Origin: Betaproteobacteria bacterium
GTDB lineage: Bacteria > Pseudomonadota > Gammaproteobacteria > Burkholderiales > SG8-41
Direction: 5' to 3'
Length of the DNA: 64,000 nt
NCBI GenBank assembly: GCA_016868035.1
Contig: VGID01000004.1
Span: forward strand, 1-64,000
In this document: positions 50,011-58,925 of the stretch, piece by piece
Layout of the letters: every line of letters starts with the position of its first letter
How positions within the stretch are numbered: the stretch's first letter is position 1
Made by a program: the position numbers and the translations under genes
The notes under the pieces: generated by a model
The model's input: the letters and a program-made list of their open reading frames with translations, nothing else
Told to the model about the DNA's origin: nothing
The model's database searches: none

Positions 50011-52032
50011 ATGCTCCTCTACGCACTCACTATCTTCACGAGCGCGTTTCTCCTGTTCCTGGTCCAGCCGATCATGGCAAAGCAGATCCTGCCGTGGTTC
50101 GGCGGGTCCGCGGCAGTGTGGACGACTTGCCTCGTCTTCTTTCAGTTCCTGCTGCTCGCGGGCTACGCCTACTCCGACTGGACCACGCGCCGCCTCGCGG
50201 CGCGGATGCAGGTCGGGCTGCACGTGGCGCTGCTCGCGCTGAGCCTCGTTTTGCTTCCCATCATCGCCGATGCGGCCTGGAAGCCGGACGGTGACGACGA
50301 CCCCACGTGGCGCATCCTCGCGCTGCTCACGCTGACGATCGGGCTTCCGTACTTTCTGCTCTCCACGACCGGGCCGCTGGTGCAGGCCTGGTTCGCGCGC
50401 ACTTTCCCCGCAGGAACGGTCTACCGCCTCTTCGCGCTCTCCAATTTCGGCTCGTTGCTGGCGCTCGTCTCCTATCCATTCGTCGTCGAGCCCTGGATCA
50501 CCACGCTGCAGCAGTCCTGGATATGGAGCGGCGCTTATGCCACGTTCGTCGTGCTTTGCATCGGCTCGGCGCTCTACAGCGTATGCGCGTTGCCGCGCAC
50601 GGTGCCGACGGTCGATGCGGTCGCCGCGGCGAACGGGAGCCCCGCGCCGCGGCCCGGCGACTACGCGATGTGGCTGCTGCTCTCCGCGATGGGCTCGTTC
50701 ATGCTGCTCGCGGTGACGAATCACATCACCCACGACGTGGCCTCGGTGCCGTTCCTCTGGATCCTGCCGCTCACGCTCTATCTCCTCACCTTCATCCTGT
50801 GCTTCGAGGGCCGCGGCTGGTATCAGCGCCACATTTTCCTCGGGCCGCTGCTCGTCATCGTCGGCGCCATGGCGTGGGGCCTGCACGCCGAGCGCGGCGT
50901 CATGGACATCAAGGAGGCGATTCCGCTCTACTCGATCGGGCTGTTCGTGATGTGCATGTTCTTCCACGGCGAGCTCTCGGCGATCAAGCCCGCGCCGCGC
51001 TACCTCACCGGCTTCTACCTGATGGTTTCGCTCGGGGGCGCATTGGGTGGCGTGTCGGTCGGCCTGGTCGCCTCGCGGGTCTTCAACACCTACTACGAGT
51101 TCGGCATCGGGCTCGTGGTCACGCTGCTGCTCGCGGCCTATGCCACGCGCGCCATGCGCCCCGTCGTGCCAATGCTCGCGATCGCGGCAGTCGGATTTGC
51201 GGGCTACAACGTCTATCACTATATCGAGATGCTTTCGAAGGACGCGCGCGTGATGACGCGCAACTTCTACGGCACGCTGCGGGTGAAGGACGTCGGAGCC
51301 GAGACCGAGCGCGACGCGGTGCGCCGGCTCATGCACGGCGTGATCATGCACGGGGAGCAGTTTCTCGCACCGGAACGGCGCAGCCAGCCGACCACCTACT
51401 ACGGCGAGAGCTCCGGAATCGGCCGGGCCATCAAGCTCGTCAACACCCCCTCCGTCCGCGTCGGCGTCGTGGGTCTCGGCACCGGAACGCTCGCCACCTA
51501 CGGCCGCCCGGGTGATGTCTACCGTTTCTACGAGATCAACAGCGAAGTGGTCGACATCGCGCGTCGCGAGTTCACGTTCCTGAGCGACACCCGCGCGACG
51601 ATCGAGACCGTGCTCGGCGACGCCCGGCTCGTGATGGAGCGCGAGCCTCCGCAGAATTACGATCTGTTGGTGATCGACGCCTTCTCGAGCGACTCGATCC
51701 CTGTCCACCTGCTCACGCGCGAGGCGATGGCGGTATATCTCAAGCACATCAAGCCTCAAGGCGTGATCGCGCTCCACGTCACGAACCGCTTCCTTATGTT
51801 GGCACCGGTGGTCAAGCGCATCGCCGACGAATACGGGCTGCACGCCGCGCTCATCACCGACGAAGCGGAGGACAACAGCGACCTCTCCCGGACCGACTGG
51901 GTGCTGGTTTCCCGCGACAAGGCCTTGCTCTCCCGCCCCGAGATCGCGAAATACGCAAGCGAGATCGAGAACATTCCCCGGCTGCGCGTGTGGACGGACG
52001 ATTACAATAATCTGTTCAAGATATTAAAATGA
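50011..52032 (+). CDS. Fused MFS-like membrane domain and spermidine-synthase-like domain
   Basis: The 673-aa protein has an N-terminal membrane half of about 400 residues (LLYALTIFTSAFLLFLVQPI, the PYFLLSTTGPLVQAW loop, then LLSAMGSFMLLAVTNHITHD). The C-terminal domain is of the spermidine synthase type: SAM-binding VRVGVVGLGTGTLATYGRPG, acidic EINSEVVDIARREF, VLGDARLVMEREPPQNYDLL and VIDAFSSDSIPVHLLTREA. Such fusions are common and mostly uncharacterised; polyamine or other aminopropyl transfer at the membrane is possible. It overlaps the next gene if that uses ATG 52029. Confidence 0.9.
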   Translation: MLLYALTIFTSAFLLFLVQPIMAKQILPWFGGSAAVWTTCLVFFQFLLLAGYAYSDWTTRRLAARMQVGLHVALLALSLVLLPIIADAAWKPDGDDDPTWRILALLTLTIGLPYFLLSTTGPLVQAWFARTFPAGTVYRLFALSNFGSLLALVSYPFVVEPWITTLQQSWIWSGAYATFVVLCIGSALYSVCALPRTVPTVDAVAAANGSPAPRPGDYAMWLLLSAMGSFMLLAVTNHITHDVASVPFLWILPLTLYLLTFILCFEGRGWYQRHIFLGPLLVIVGAMAWGLHAERGVMDIKEAIPLYSIGLFVMCMFFHGELSAIKPAPRYLTGFYLMVSLGGALGGVSVGLVASRVFNTYYEFGIGLVVTLLLAAYATRAMRPVVPMLAIAAVGFAGYNVYHYIEMLSKDARVMTRNFYGTLRVKDVGAETERDAVRRLMHGVIMHGEQFLAPERRSQPTTYYGESSGIGRAIKLVNTPSVRVGVVGLGTGTLATYGRPGDVYRFYEINSEVVDIARREFTFLSDTRATIETVLGDARLVMEREPPQNYDLLVIDAFSSDSIPVHLLTREAMAVYLKHIKPQGVIALHVTNRFLMLAPVVKRIADEYGLHAALITDEAEDNSDLSRTDWVLVSRDKALLSRPEIAKYASEIENIPRLRVWTDDYNNLFKILK

Positions 52033-52070
52033 GCCGTGAACCGCGTTTCGTGAGTGGTGATTCGACACAC

Positions 52071-53426
52071 ATGGTTCGCTACGCCTTGACCGCGCTGTTG
52101 CTTTCGGTGTTCGCTGCCGCGGCCCTCGCGGCACAGCCGCAGGCGGACGCGCGCGGCCTGCCCACGCTCGCTCCCCTGGTAAACGAGGTCACGCCGGGCG
52201 TGGTGAACGTCTCGGTCATCACCCGCTCTCCGCTCGAGGACAATCCCCTGTTCCGCGACCCGTTCTTCCGGCGCTTCTTCAATCTGCCGGACCGGCCCCA
52301 GCGCCGCGAGCAGTCGGTGGGCTCGGGCGTGATCGTGGACGCCCAGCGCGGGTATGTGCTCACGAATCACCACGTCATCAAGGATGCCGAGCAGATCGTC
52401 GTCACGCTCCGGGACCGGCGCCAGTTCTCCGCCAAGCTGGTCGGAACCGACCCGGGCACCGATATTGCGGTCCTGCAGATCGAAGCGCAGAACCTCTCCG
52501 CGTTGCGTTTCGGGGACTCGGATGCGCTCAACGTCGGCGACTACGTGATCGCGATCGGGAACCCTTTCGGCATCGGCCAGACCGTCACTTCGGGAATCGT
52601 GAGCGCACTGGGCCGGTCCGGCCTCACGCCGGAAGGCTACGAGGACTTCATCCAGACCGACGCGTCGATCAATCCCGGAAACTCCGGCGGAGCCCTGGTA
52701 AACCTGCGCGGCGAGCTCATCGGCATCAACACCGCGATCATCGGCCCCGCCGGCGGCAACGTAGGCATCGGTTTCGCGGTGCCGTCGAACATGGCGCGCG
52801 CGGTGCTTTCGCAGATCGTGCGCTTCGGCGAGGTGCGGCGCGGGCGCCTTGGGGTGGAAATCGTGGACCTTACCCCCGACCTTGCAAAGAAACTCGGCGT
52901 TGCCGCACAGGAAGGCGCGGTCGTGGCGGGCGTGCAGGCCGGCTCGCCCGCGGAGAAAGCGGGATTGCGCGAGCGCGACGTGATCGTCGCAACGAACGGG
53001 CGCTCGATCCGCTCGTCCTCGGAGCTCCGGGCACGCCTCGGGCTCACACCGGTCGGCGAGGAAGTCGAGCTGCGCGTTCTGCGCGGTGGAGAGACACGCA
53101 CCGTTCGGGCCCGCGTTAGCGCGCCGCAGGAAATCTCGGCGACGGAAGGACAGGCGGTCGCCCTGCTGCCGGGTCTGAAGGTCTTCGAGATCGAGCGCGG
53201 GAGCCCGCTCTACCAGCGCACGCAGGGCGGGCTCATCGTCACGGCGGTGGAGCGGAACAGTGCAGCGTGGCACGCCGGCATCCGTCCCGCAGACATCATC
53301 TACGCGGTGAACCGCAGGCGCGTGCGCACGCTCGCCGAATTCCAAGGCGCCCTGCGGGGAGCCGAGCGCGGTTATTCCGTATCGCTGCTACGCGGCGACT
53401 TCAATATCACGATCATGGTGCGCTAG
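52071..53426 (+). CDS. DegP/DegQ-type periplasmic serine protease
   Basis: HtrA/Do proteases degrade misfolded envelope proteins. From ATG 52071 (451 aa) the signal peptide is LTALLLSVFAAAALA. The catalytic triad lies in YVLTNHHVIKDAEQIVV (His), GTDIAVLQIEAQNLSALRF (Asp) and DASINPGNSGGALVNLRGEL (Ser). Two PDZ domains follow (RGRLGVEIVDLTPDLAKKLG and a C-terminal one around IVTAVERNSAAWHAGIRPAD). The track start ATG 52029 overlaps the previous stop (ATGA) but adds repeat-like residues. DegP, DegQ and MucD cannot be separated by eye. Confidence 0.92.
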   Translation: MVRYALTALLLSVFAAAALAAQPQADARGLPTLAPLVNEVTPGVVNVSVITRSPLEDNPLFRDPFFRRFFNLPDRPQRREQSVGSGVIVDAQRGYVLTNHHVIKDAEQIVVTLRDRRQFSAKLVGTDPGTDIAVLQIEAQNLSALRFGDSDALNVGDYVIAIGNPFGIGQTVTSGIVSALGRSGLTPEGYEDFIQTDASINPGNSGGALVNLRGELIGINTAIIGPAGGNVGIGFAVPSNMARAVLSQIVRFGEVRRGRLGVEIVDLTPDLAKKLGVAAQEGAVVAGVQAGSPAEKAGLRERDVIVATNGRSIRSSSELRARLGLTPVGEEVELRVLRGGETRTVRARVSAPQEISATEGQAVALLPGLKVFEIERGSPLYQRTQGGLIVTAVERNSAAWHAGIRPADIIYAVNRRRVRTLAEFQGALRGAERGYSVSLLRGDFNITIMVR

Positions 53427-53567
53427 GCGGCGCACCGAGCCGTGTGGGCGCGCCACATACACTGGGGCGGCCTGTGGTAACGACAGCTCAGGCTACGGCG
53501 AGCTGCGCCACGCCCCGGTAGTAACACGCGATCGTTCCAGGCAGCGCGCGGCTCGTCGCCGCGCTTC

Positions 53568-53852
53568 CTATGCGGCCGGCTTCACTCCGTAGGCACGCTC
53601 GATGTACCGCTTCAACTCATCGAGAGTGATGACGCCGTCCCGGTTGGTATCGATGTCGTCGAAGCGGGGAACGAAGCGCAGGTCCGCTTTCGCCTCTTCG
53701 CGCGTGAGCTTGCCGTCGCGGTTCAGATCGAGCGCCTTGAACGCCCCCATGTCGGCAGCGGCCGCGCGCCGGTTATACGCCTCGCGGTCGTCGCCCATGG
53801 CGGTAAGTGTCGCAAAGCTCAACATCAAGATCAGCAGGATTTTGGTTTTCAT
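53568..53852 (-). CDS. Small exported EF-hand protein
   Basis: The true gene is the last 94 residues of the 581-aa track ORF, from ATG 53852 with AAGGAGGCGTCC upstream. A signal peptide (MKTKILLILMLSFATLTAMG) is followed by two EF-hand loops, DLNRDGKLTREEAK and DTNRDGVITLDELK, with Ca-binding positions complete (D-x-N-x-D-G). It probably binds calcium in the periplasm. Upstream residues of the track ORF are antisense to the hydrolase gene and not real. Confidence 0.88.
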   Translation of the reverse strand: MKTKILLILMLSFATLTAMGDDREAYNRRAAAADMGAFKALDLNRDGKLTREEAKADLRFVPRFDDIDTNRDGVITLDELKRYIERAYGVKPAA

Positions 53853-54023
53853 GGACGCCTCCTTGTCGTGCACGGCACCTCGGTGCCGCTCGCAACCACT
53901 AGAACCTTGGTCCGCCGATGGGCCCGCAAAGTTTCGCGGTCCGGCGCCCGCGCGTGCTCCGGGATGCGTTGTAGCGAGCGCGGCGCGCCGTTTATACTGG
54001 CGCCGCGCAACCAGGGAGGCACC

Positions 54024-54821
54024 ATGAAAATCAAGGCGAACGGCATCGAGATCAACTACCTCGTCGAAGGCGAGGGTCCGTGGGTGACGATGAGCCACTC
54101 GCTCGCCTGCGAACTGCACATGTGGGATCCGCAGATGCCGGTTTTGACCAGTAAATACAAGGTGCTGCGCTACGATACGCGCGGCCACGGCCGAAGCGGC
54201 GCGCCCGCCGGCGAATACACGCTCGATCAACTCGCCGACGACGCAAAAGCGCTGCTCGATGCGCTCGGCATCCAGCGCACGCACTGGGTCGGCCTTTCCA
54301 TGGGCGGCATGATCGGCCAGACCTTCGCGCTCAAGTACCCTGGCGTGTTCCGCAGCATGGTGCTCGCCGATACCACCAGCCGCCGCGCACCCGACGCGGC
54401 GAAACTGTGGGGCGAGCGCATCCGGATCGCGCAGGAAAAGGGCATGGACGCGCTCGTGGAGGGCACGCTCGCGCGCTGGTTGACGGAACCCTACCGCTAC
54501 ACGCGCAAGGACGTGGTCGCGCGCATCGCGGATGGCATCCGCAATACCCCTGCCGCGGGCTACATCGGCTGCTCCCAGGCGATCTCCAAGATCGACCTCA
54601 CCGCCCGGCTCAAGGAGATCCGCTGCCCGGCTCTCGTCATCGTCGGCGAGCAGGACACGGGCACCCCGCCCGCGATGGCGCGCGAGATCCACGAGAACCT
54701 GCCGGGCTCGGAGCTCAAGGTCATCGCGTCGGCCGCGCACCTGTCCAACATCGAGCAGGCGCAGACATTCAACGAGGCGATGACGGATTTCCTCGCGCGC
54801 GCTGATCAGGGCGCGCGCTGA
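54024..54821 (+). CDS. Alpha/beta hydrolase, 3-oxoadipate enol-lactonase-like
   Basis: From ATG 54024 (CAGGGAGGCACC upstream) the protein is 265 aa. The nucleophile elbow is THWVGLSMGGMIGQTFAL, the Asp lies near VIVGEQDTGTPPAMAREIHE and the His in VIASAAHLSNIEQAQTFNEA. The oxyanion region is MSHSLACELHMWDPQMP. It resembles PcaD/CatD lactonases, but no protocatechuate genes adjoin and many members have other substrates. The track start at 53868 is 52 codons too early. The gene ends inside the last codons of the convergent MFS gene (16-base overlap). Confidence 0.85.
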   Translation: MKIKANGIEINYLVEGEGPWVTMSHSLACELHMWDPQMPVLTSKYKVLRYDTRGHGRSGAPAGEYTLDQLADDAKALLDALGIQRTHWVGLSMGGMIGQTFALKYPGVFRSMVLADTTSRRAPDAAKLWGERIRIAQEKGMDALVEGTLARWLTEPYRYTRKDVVARIADGIRNTPAAGYIGCSQAISKIDLTARLKEIRCPALVIVGEQDTGTPPAMAREIHENLPGSELKVIASAAHLSNIEQAQTFNEAMTDFLARADQGAR

Positions 54822-55966
54822 AAAGCTGCGCGCTCGTTGCGATAGCCGTAGTAGCTGCCCGCCAGCAGGAGGCTCGCCCCGAACATGAACACCGGGGCGA
54901 AGCCGAGCACGGTACCGATGCCGCCGAACGTCAGCGGCACGACCATGTGGGTGAAGTTGTTGAAGGTCACGCGCATCCCGGCGGACTCGGACGCGCGGCC
55001 GCGCGGCGCGAGGCTGTAGATCAGCGACATGGACAGCGGCTGGCCACAGCCCAGCCCGAGCCCGAGCAGGAACGACACGCAGGCGAGCAGATAGGGATTC
55101 TCGAACCACGGGAACAGCAGGAACGCGACGCCGGCGACCGCGATGGCGTAGACGAGGATCGCGTATTCTCCCCATCTGCGGGTGATGCCCGGCAACGCGA
55201 CGCGGATGACGAACACGGCTATCGCGTACACCGCGCTGATCATTCCGATCACTGACGCGGAGAGCCCGATTGCATTGCCGTAGATCGGGAAATAGAACAG
55301 ATAGAGGTCCCACGCGGTGGAGATCAGGCCGCTCGCGATGAACGTGTTGCGCAGTTTGGCGTTGTGCAGCAGGTCAAACGCGCTTTTTCTTGGTTCCACG
55401 CCCGCCACTCCCGCCGCGGCTTTCGGCAGCACCTCCGGTTTCATCCACAAAAGGACGATCGGGATCACGGTAGTCGCGGCGAGGACGAGGTATGCCGGCA
55501 GATAACCGAGATAATCGATCGAGAATCCCGCTATGAGCGGACCGAGGAACGCAGCGAGGGAGAAGCCGATCGCGATGATCGAGTAATTTCGGGCGCGGTC
55601 CTCGGGGCCGCCCAGCGCGCCCGTGGTGCCCTGCACCGCGACGAAGAAAAACTGAAAGGACGTCCCCAGTATCACGACTGACACATAGAGCACGCTCAGG
55701 CCGGGGAAAAAATACGGCAGCGCCAGCGCGAACCCCGAACCCACGCTGCCCCAGAGCATCGGCAGCCGCGGGCCGACGCGGTCCACGAGCTTGCCGGCGT
55801 AGAGAGCCAGCAGCGTCGGGCAGAGCGCCTTCAACGCCATGATGGTGCCGATCGTGAACTGGTCGGCTCCCAGGTTGAGCGCGTAGAGCGCCAACACCAC
55901 GCGGCTGCCCCCGTAGCCGGCGTGGAGCAGCGCACACATCAACGCAATCAGGTAAATCGCCATCAT
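54806..55966 (-). CDS. MFS transporter
   Basis: The 386-aa protein has about twelve hydrophobic segments, with LMCALLHAGYGGSRVVLALY at the N-terminus, the MFS loop-2 motif ALYAGKLVDRVGPRLPMLWG and the second-half equivalent around GLGLGCGQPLSMSLIYSLAP, GRASESAGMRVTFNN. Both halves are typical of small-molecule efflux or uptake carriers with no sign of the substrate. Its 3-prime end overlaps the hydrolase gene on the other strand by 16 bases, so the two transcripts are convergent. Confidence 0.88.
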   Translation of the reverse strand: MMAIYLIALMCALLHAGYGGSRVVLALYALNLGADQFTIGTIMALKALCPTLLALYAGKLVDRVGPRLPMLWGSVGSGFALALPYFFPGLSVLYVSVVILGTSFQFFFVAVQGTTGALGGPEDRARNYSIIAIGFSLAAFLGPLIAGFSIDYLGYLPAYLVLAATTVIPIVLLWMKPEVLPKAAAGVAGVEPRKSAFDLLHNAKLRNTFIASGLISTAWDLYLFYFPIYGNAIGLSASVIGMISAVYAIAVFVIRVALPGITRRWGEYAILVYAIAVAGVAFLLFPWFENPYLLACVSFLLGLGLGCGQPLSMSLIYSLAPRGRASESAGMRVTFNNFTHMVVPLTFGGIGTVLGFAPVFMFGASLLLAGSYYGYRNERAAFQRAP

Positions 55967-56266
55967 GTGGAATTCCGGACCAAGCGGCTTCCGTGCGGAA
56001 ATAAGCGCCTATTTTAGACGGCCGCGGGACTCGCACCGTTGTTTAGTCCACGATATGGGCCTCGCTTTTCCGGTCATTGCCGGCGCCGGCCCTCACCGGT
56101 CCCGGTGCTGACCCGGGCGGTGGTTTGACACGCGGCGCACCGGCAGTCTCCCGGACCGCGTGCGCAGCCTGTCTTTCTGCACGGCAGACAAATCGTGGCG
56201 TCGCTTGCCGCGTGAAGTGCAAAAAATTGACTGACAGCCGGCCCTAGCAGGCCAGTAGTCAGGCAC

Positions 56267-56296
56267 GGGCCCCGCGGCGTTTCCGCCGCGGGGCCC
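56267..56296. terminator. GC-rich inverted repeat after egtD
   Basis: GGGCCCCGCGGCG and CGCCGCGGGGCCC form a 13-bp perfect stem, about 30 bases past the egtD stop. A T-run (CTTCGTTTT) follows only on the plus strand, so efficiency for egtD is uncertain. The rest of 55967-56320 shows no gene. Confidence 0.55.
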
Positions 56297-56324
56297 GCTC
56301 TTCGTTTTACCGATCCGGCTGTGC

Positions 56325-57377
56325 TCAGTTCGACACGGTCATATAGTGCACCGAGAACAGCAGGTCCGGATCGGTCCAGCACTCGAGCGGCACGAAGCCA
56401 GCGCTGCGCCCGACCTCCTGGAACTCGGCGACCGTGTACTTGTAGGAATTCTCGGTGTGCACGGTATCGCCGGCGCGAAAGTCGAACCTGTTTCCGGCGA
56501 TGTCGACACGCTGTCCGCGCACGCACGAGAGATGCATCTCGATGCGGCCAAGCTCGGCATTGTAGAACGCCTGGTGCCGGAACGCCGAAAGGTCGAAGTT
56601 GGCGCCCAGCTCGCGGTTGATGCGCGTAAGCAGGTTGAGATTGAACTCTGCCGTAACGCCCTGCGCGTCGTTGTAGGCGGCATGCAGCCGCGACGGATCC
56701 TTCTTGAGGTCCACCCCGATCAGAAGCCCGCCGCCTTCGCCGGTCAGTGCGCGGGCGTTGCCGAGGAAGCGTACCGCCTCGCCCGGCGTGAAGTTGCCGA
56801 TGGTCGAGCCCGGAAAATACACGACGCGGCGCCGTGCCGCGATGCCTTCGAGACCGGGGAGCGCGAGCGGGCGCGAGTAATCCGCGCAGACCGCGATCAC
56901 GGCCAGATCCGGAAATTCCCGCGCCACGCGCCCGGCCGAGTCCCGTAGCTGCGTGCATGCGATGTCGACCGGGACGTATGCGATGGGGCGCAGTTTCTCG
57001 AGCAGCAGGCGCGTCTTGCGCCCGCTGCCGCTTCCATACTCGATCAGGACGCACCCGGGCCCGAGGTGGCGCGCCATCTCGGCCGCCCGCGCCTGCATCA
57101 TTCCGATTTCGGTACGGGTCGGATAGTATTCCGGAAGCTCGCAGATCGCATCGAACAGGGCACACCCGCGCTCGTCGTAAAAATACTTGGGAGGCAGCTC
57201 CTTCCGCCCGCGGGCGAGCCCGCGGATCACGTCCTCGAGAAAGCTGCCGGAGTCCGGGCCAAGGTCGTGAAAGGAAAAACGCGGGGCGGGTTGCGTCTTC
57301 AGAAACGAGGTTGTCACTGCCTTTTTCTTCCGTTTTCGGTCCGGCGGGTATGCGTCAGGAATCGGCACGGCGTCCAT
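56325..57377 (-). CDS. egtD: L-histidine N-alpha-methyltransferase EgtD
   Basis: EgtD trimethylates histidine to hercynine, the first step to ergothioneine. From ATG 57377 the protein is 350 aa; GTG 57317 (VTTSFLKTQPAPRFS) is an alternative nearer the family length. Family features are LPPKYFYDERGCALFDAICE, LPEYYPTRTEIGMM, SAM motif LIEYGSGSGRKTRLLLE, YFPGSTIGNFTPGEA, LIGVDLKKDPSRLHAAYND and YNAELGRIEMHL. EgtB and other partners are not adjacent. Because ergothioneine and selenoneine share hercynine, a link to selenium use is possible, but it is not shown. Confidence 0.93.
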   Translation of the reverse strand: MDAVPIPDAYPPDRKRKKKAVTTSFLKTQPAPRFSFHDLGPDSGSFLEDVIRGLARGRKELPPKYFYDERGCALFDAICELPEYYPTRTEIGMMQARAAEMARHLGPGCVLIEYGSGSGRKTRLLLEKLRPIAYVPVDIACTQLRDSAGRVAREFPDLAVIAVCADYSRPLALPGLEGIAARRRVVYFPGSTIGNFTPGEAVRFLGNARALTGEGGGLLIGVDLKKDPSRLHAAYNDAQGVTAEFNLNLLTRINRELGANFDLSAFRHQAFYNAELGRIEMHLSCVRGQRVDIAGNRFDFRAGDTVHTENSYKYTVAEFQEVGRSAGFVPLECWTDPDLLFSVHYMTVSN

Positions 57378-57473
57378 GCAACGAAAACCCGTCAGGCGCC
57401 CGCGTTCCGCTCGCGTCAACCGCTACGCCGTGGCGGTCGCCGGTTCCGCCGCTCGCATCTACCGCGCGGGCTC

Positions 57474-58382
57474 CTAGCGCAGGAAATTGCTCTCCATCCA
57501 CTTCTTGATGCGGTTGGCGTCGCCGATGCGCGTGTTCTTGCCCCAGGAATCGAGCAGCACGATGATCACCGGCTTTGCCGCGATGTGTGCCTGAAGGACC
57601 AGGCAGCGCCCCGCTTCGCTGATGTAACCGGTCTTCGACAGACCGATCTGCCATCCCTGATTCTTCACCAGGCCGTTGGAGTTTCCGAAGCGGATCGTCT
57701 TTCCGTTTCGCAGCTCCACGGTGTGCTCGGCGCCCGTAGTGAAGTCGCGGATCAGCGGGTGGGCATGCGCGGCATCGACCAGCCGCGCGAGGTCAGGGGC
57801 GGTGGAAACGTTCTCGCTGGAGAGTCCCGTGCCGTCCACGAAGCGCGTGCGCGACATTCCGAGCCTTGCCGCCTTCTGGTTCATCTCCGCAATGAAGCGG
57901 CGCGTGCCGCCGGGATAAGCGCGCGTCAGCGCCGCCGCGGCGCGGTTCTCGGAGGCCATCAGCGCGAGCTTGAGCAGGTCGCGGCGCGTGAGTTCGGTGC
58001 CTACCCTCAACCGTGAACGCGTGCGCTTGACCTCGTCCACGTCTTCCTGAGTGATGGCGACGGTCTCCGCGAGCGGCAACTCCGCTTCTACCACGACCAG
58101 TGCCGTCATCAGCTTGGTGATGGAAGCGATCGGGGCGACCGCGTCCGCGTTCTTCGCGTAGATCACCCGCCGGGTGCTCTGATCGAGCACCAGGGCCATG
58201 GCCGACTTGAGCCCGGGCGCACCCGCTTGAGCCTCCGGGCCCGGAGCCGGATCGGGTAGTTGCGCGCTGGCAGCGGCCGATACGCCATCTTCCGCATGCG
58301 CGCCTGACAGGAGCGCCAGCGTGAGCGTGATTCCCCAGACCAGGTGCTTCAGGCTGTCCTCCCCCGGGCTATGGCGCCGCAT
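57474..58382 (-). CDS. pbpG: D-alanyl-D-alanine endopeptidase (S11 family)
   Basis: PbpG-like enzymes cut peptide cross-links of murein in the periplasm. The 302-aa protein has a signal peptide (LVWGITLTLALLSGAHA) and the three penicillin-binding motifs: Ser-x-x-Lys in PIASITKLMTALVV, Ser-x-Asn in LMASENRAAAALTRAYPG, and Lys-Thr-Gly in IGLSKTGYISEAGRCLV. No C-terminal DacA-type domain is present, which suits PbpG rather than DacA. It is upstream of egtD on the minus strand, across about 100 bases. Confidence 0.9.
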   Translation of the reverse strand: MRRHSPGEDSLKHLVWGITLTLALLSGAHAEDGVSAAASAQLPDPAPGPEAQAGAPGLKSAMALVLDQSTRRVIYAKNADAVAPIASITKLMTALVVVEAELPLAETVAITQEDVDEVKRTRSRLRVGTELTRRDLLKLALMASENRAAAALTRAYPGGTRRFIAEMNQKAARLGMSRTRFVDGTGLSSENVSTAPDLARLVDAAHAHPLIRDFTTGAEHTVELRNGKTIRFGNSNGLVKNQGWQIGLSKTGYISEAGRCLVLQAHIAAKPVIIVLLDSWGKNTRIGDANRIKKWMESNFLR

Positions 58383-58498
58383 CTGGGCGCGCCAAGTTCC
58401 TGAATTAGGAACCTAAAATACCGGTTTGGCCGGGAATTATCAACCCGCCGCGCGATTGCGCGATCGTGCCCGAGCCGGCGTGCTCGTGGGCGGTGGGC

Positions 58499-58700
58499 CA
58501 AAAAAAACTCCGCTCGGGACTGTGTGGGTTGTCCCGGCGGAGCTAAAGAGGCCATGCAATTACCCGCTCAGCACGGGCAACTGCGACTGCCAGGCCTCCG
58601 AGGAGGAAAGTCTCGGCTACCTGCGATACCTGCGCGGGGATTGCCGCCGAGCCCCCGCGTCACGAGAGTAGGATAGTGCGCATGCCTTACATAAACCTTA
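58499..58700 (-). ncRNA. Candidate structured small RNA with terminator
   Basis: On the minus strand, CTCCGCCGGGAC and GTCCCGAGCGGAG form a stem followed by eight T (58542 to 58499), a strong terminator, yet no minus-strand gene ends here. Just upstream, GCAGUUGCCCG pairs with CGGGUAAUUGC (two G-U pairs only on this strand), nested in GAGGCC...GGCCUC, and CCGAG...CUCGG pairs lie before that. The wobble pairs point to a minus-strand RNA of roughly 150-200 bases. I cannot match it to a known family. The promoter is uncertain; the 5-prime limit is approximate. Confidence 0.55.
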
Positions 58701-58925
58701 CGCGCACGCGAAGTTTGATTCAGGGTGCTGTGAAATTTTTCATGCTCTCGCCTCGCGTCAGAGCGCGGCCGTCCGGAATCCGGACCGGTTGGGAATGGGG
58801 TGTGCGCCGCAGCGGCACCGCGGCTGCCGTCGCCCGACTCGCTGCCGAAGCGCCGTCGTTCGTCCGGACCGCGCTCGCGGTGGGCTACACTATTCGCTGC
58901 CGCGCGACCGGACCGTTTTGAGCCC

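Noticed and set aside
53568-55313. 581-aa minus-strand ORF read as one protein
   Set aside because: Only its last 94 residues (EF-hand protein) are real; the rest is antisense to the hydrolase and in a wrong frame of the MFS gene.
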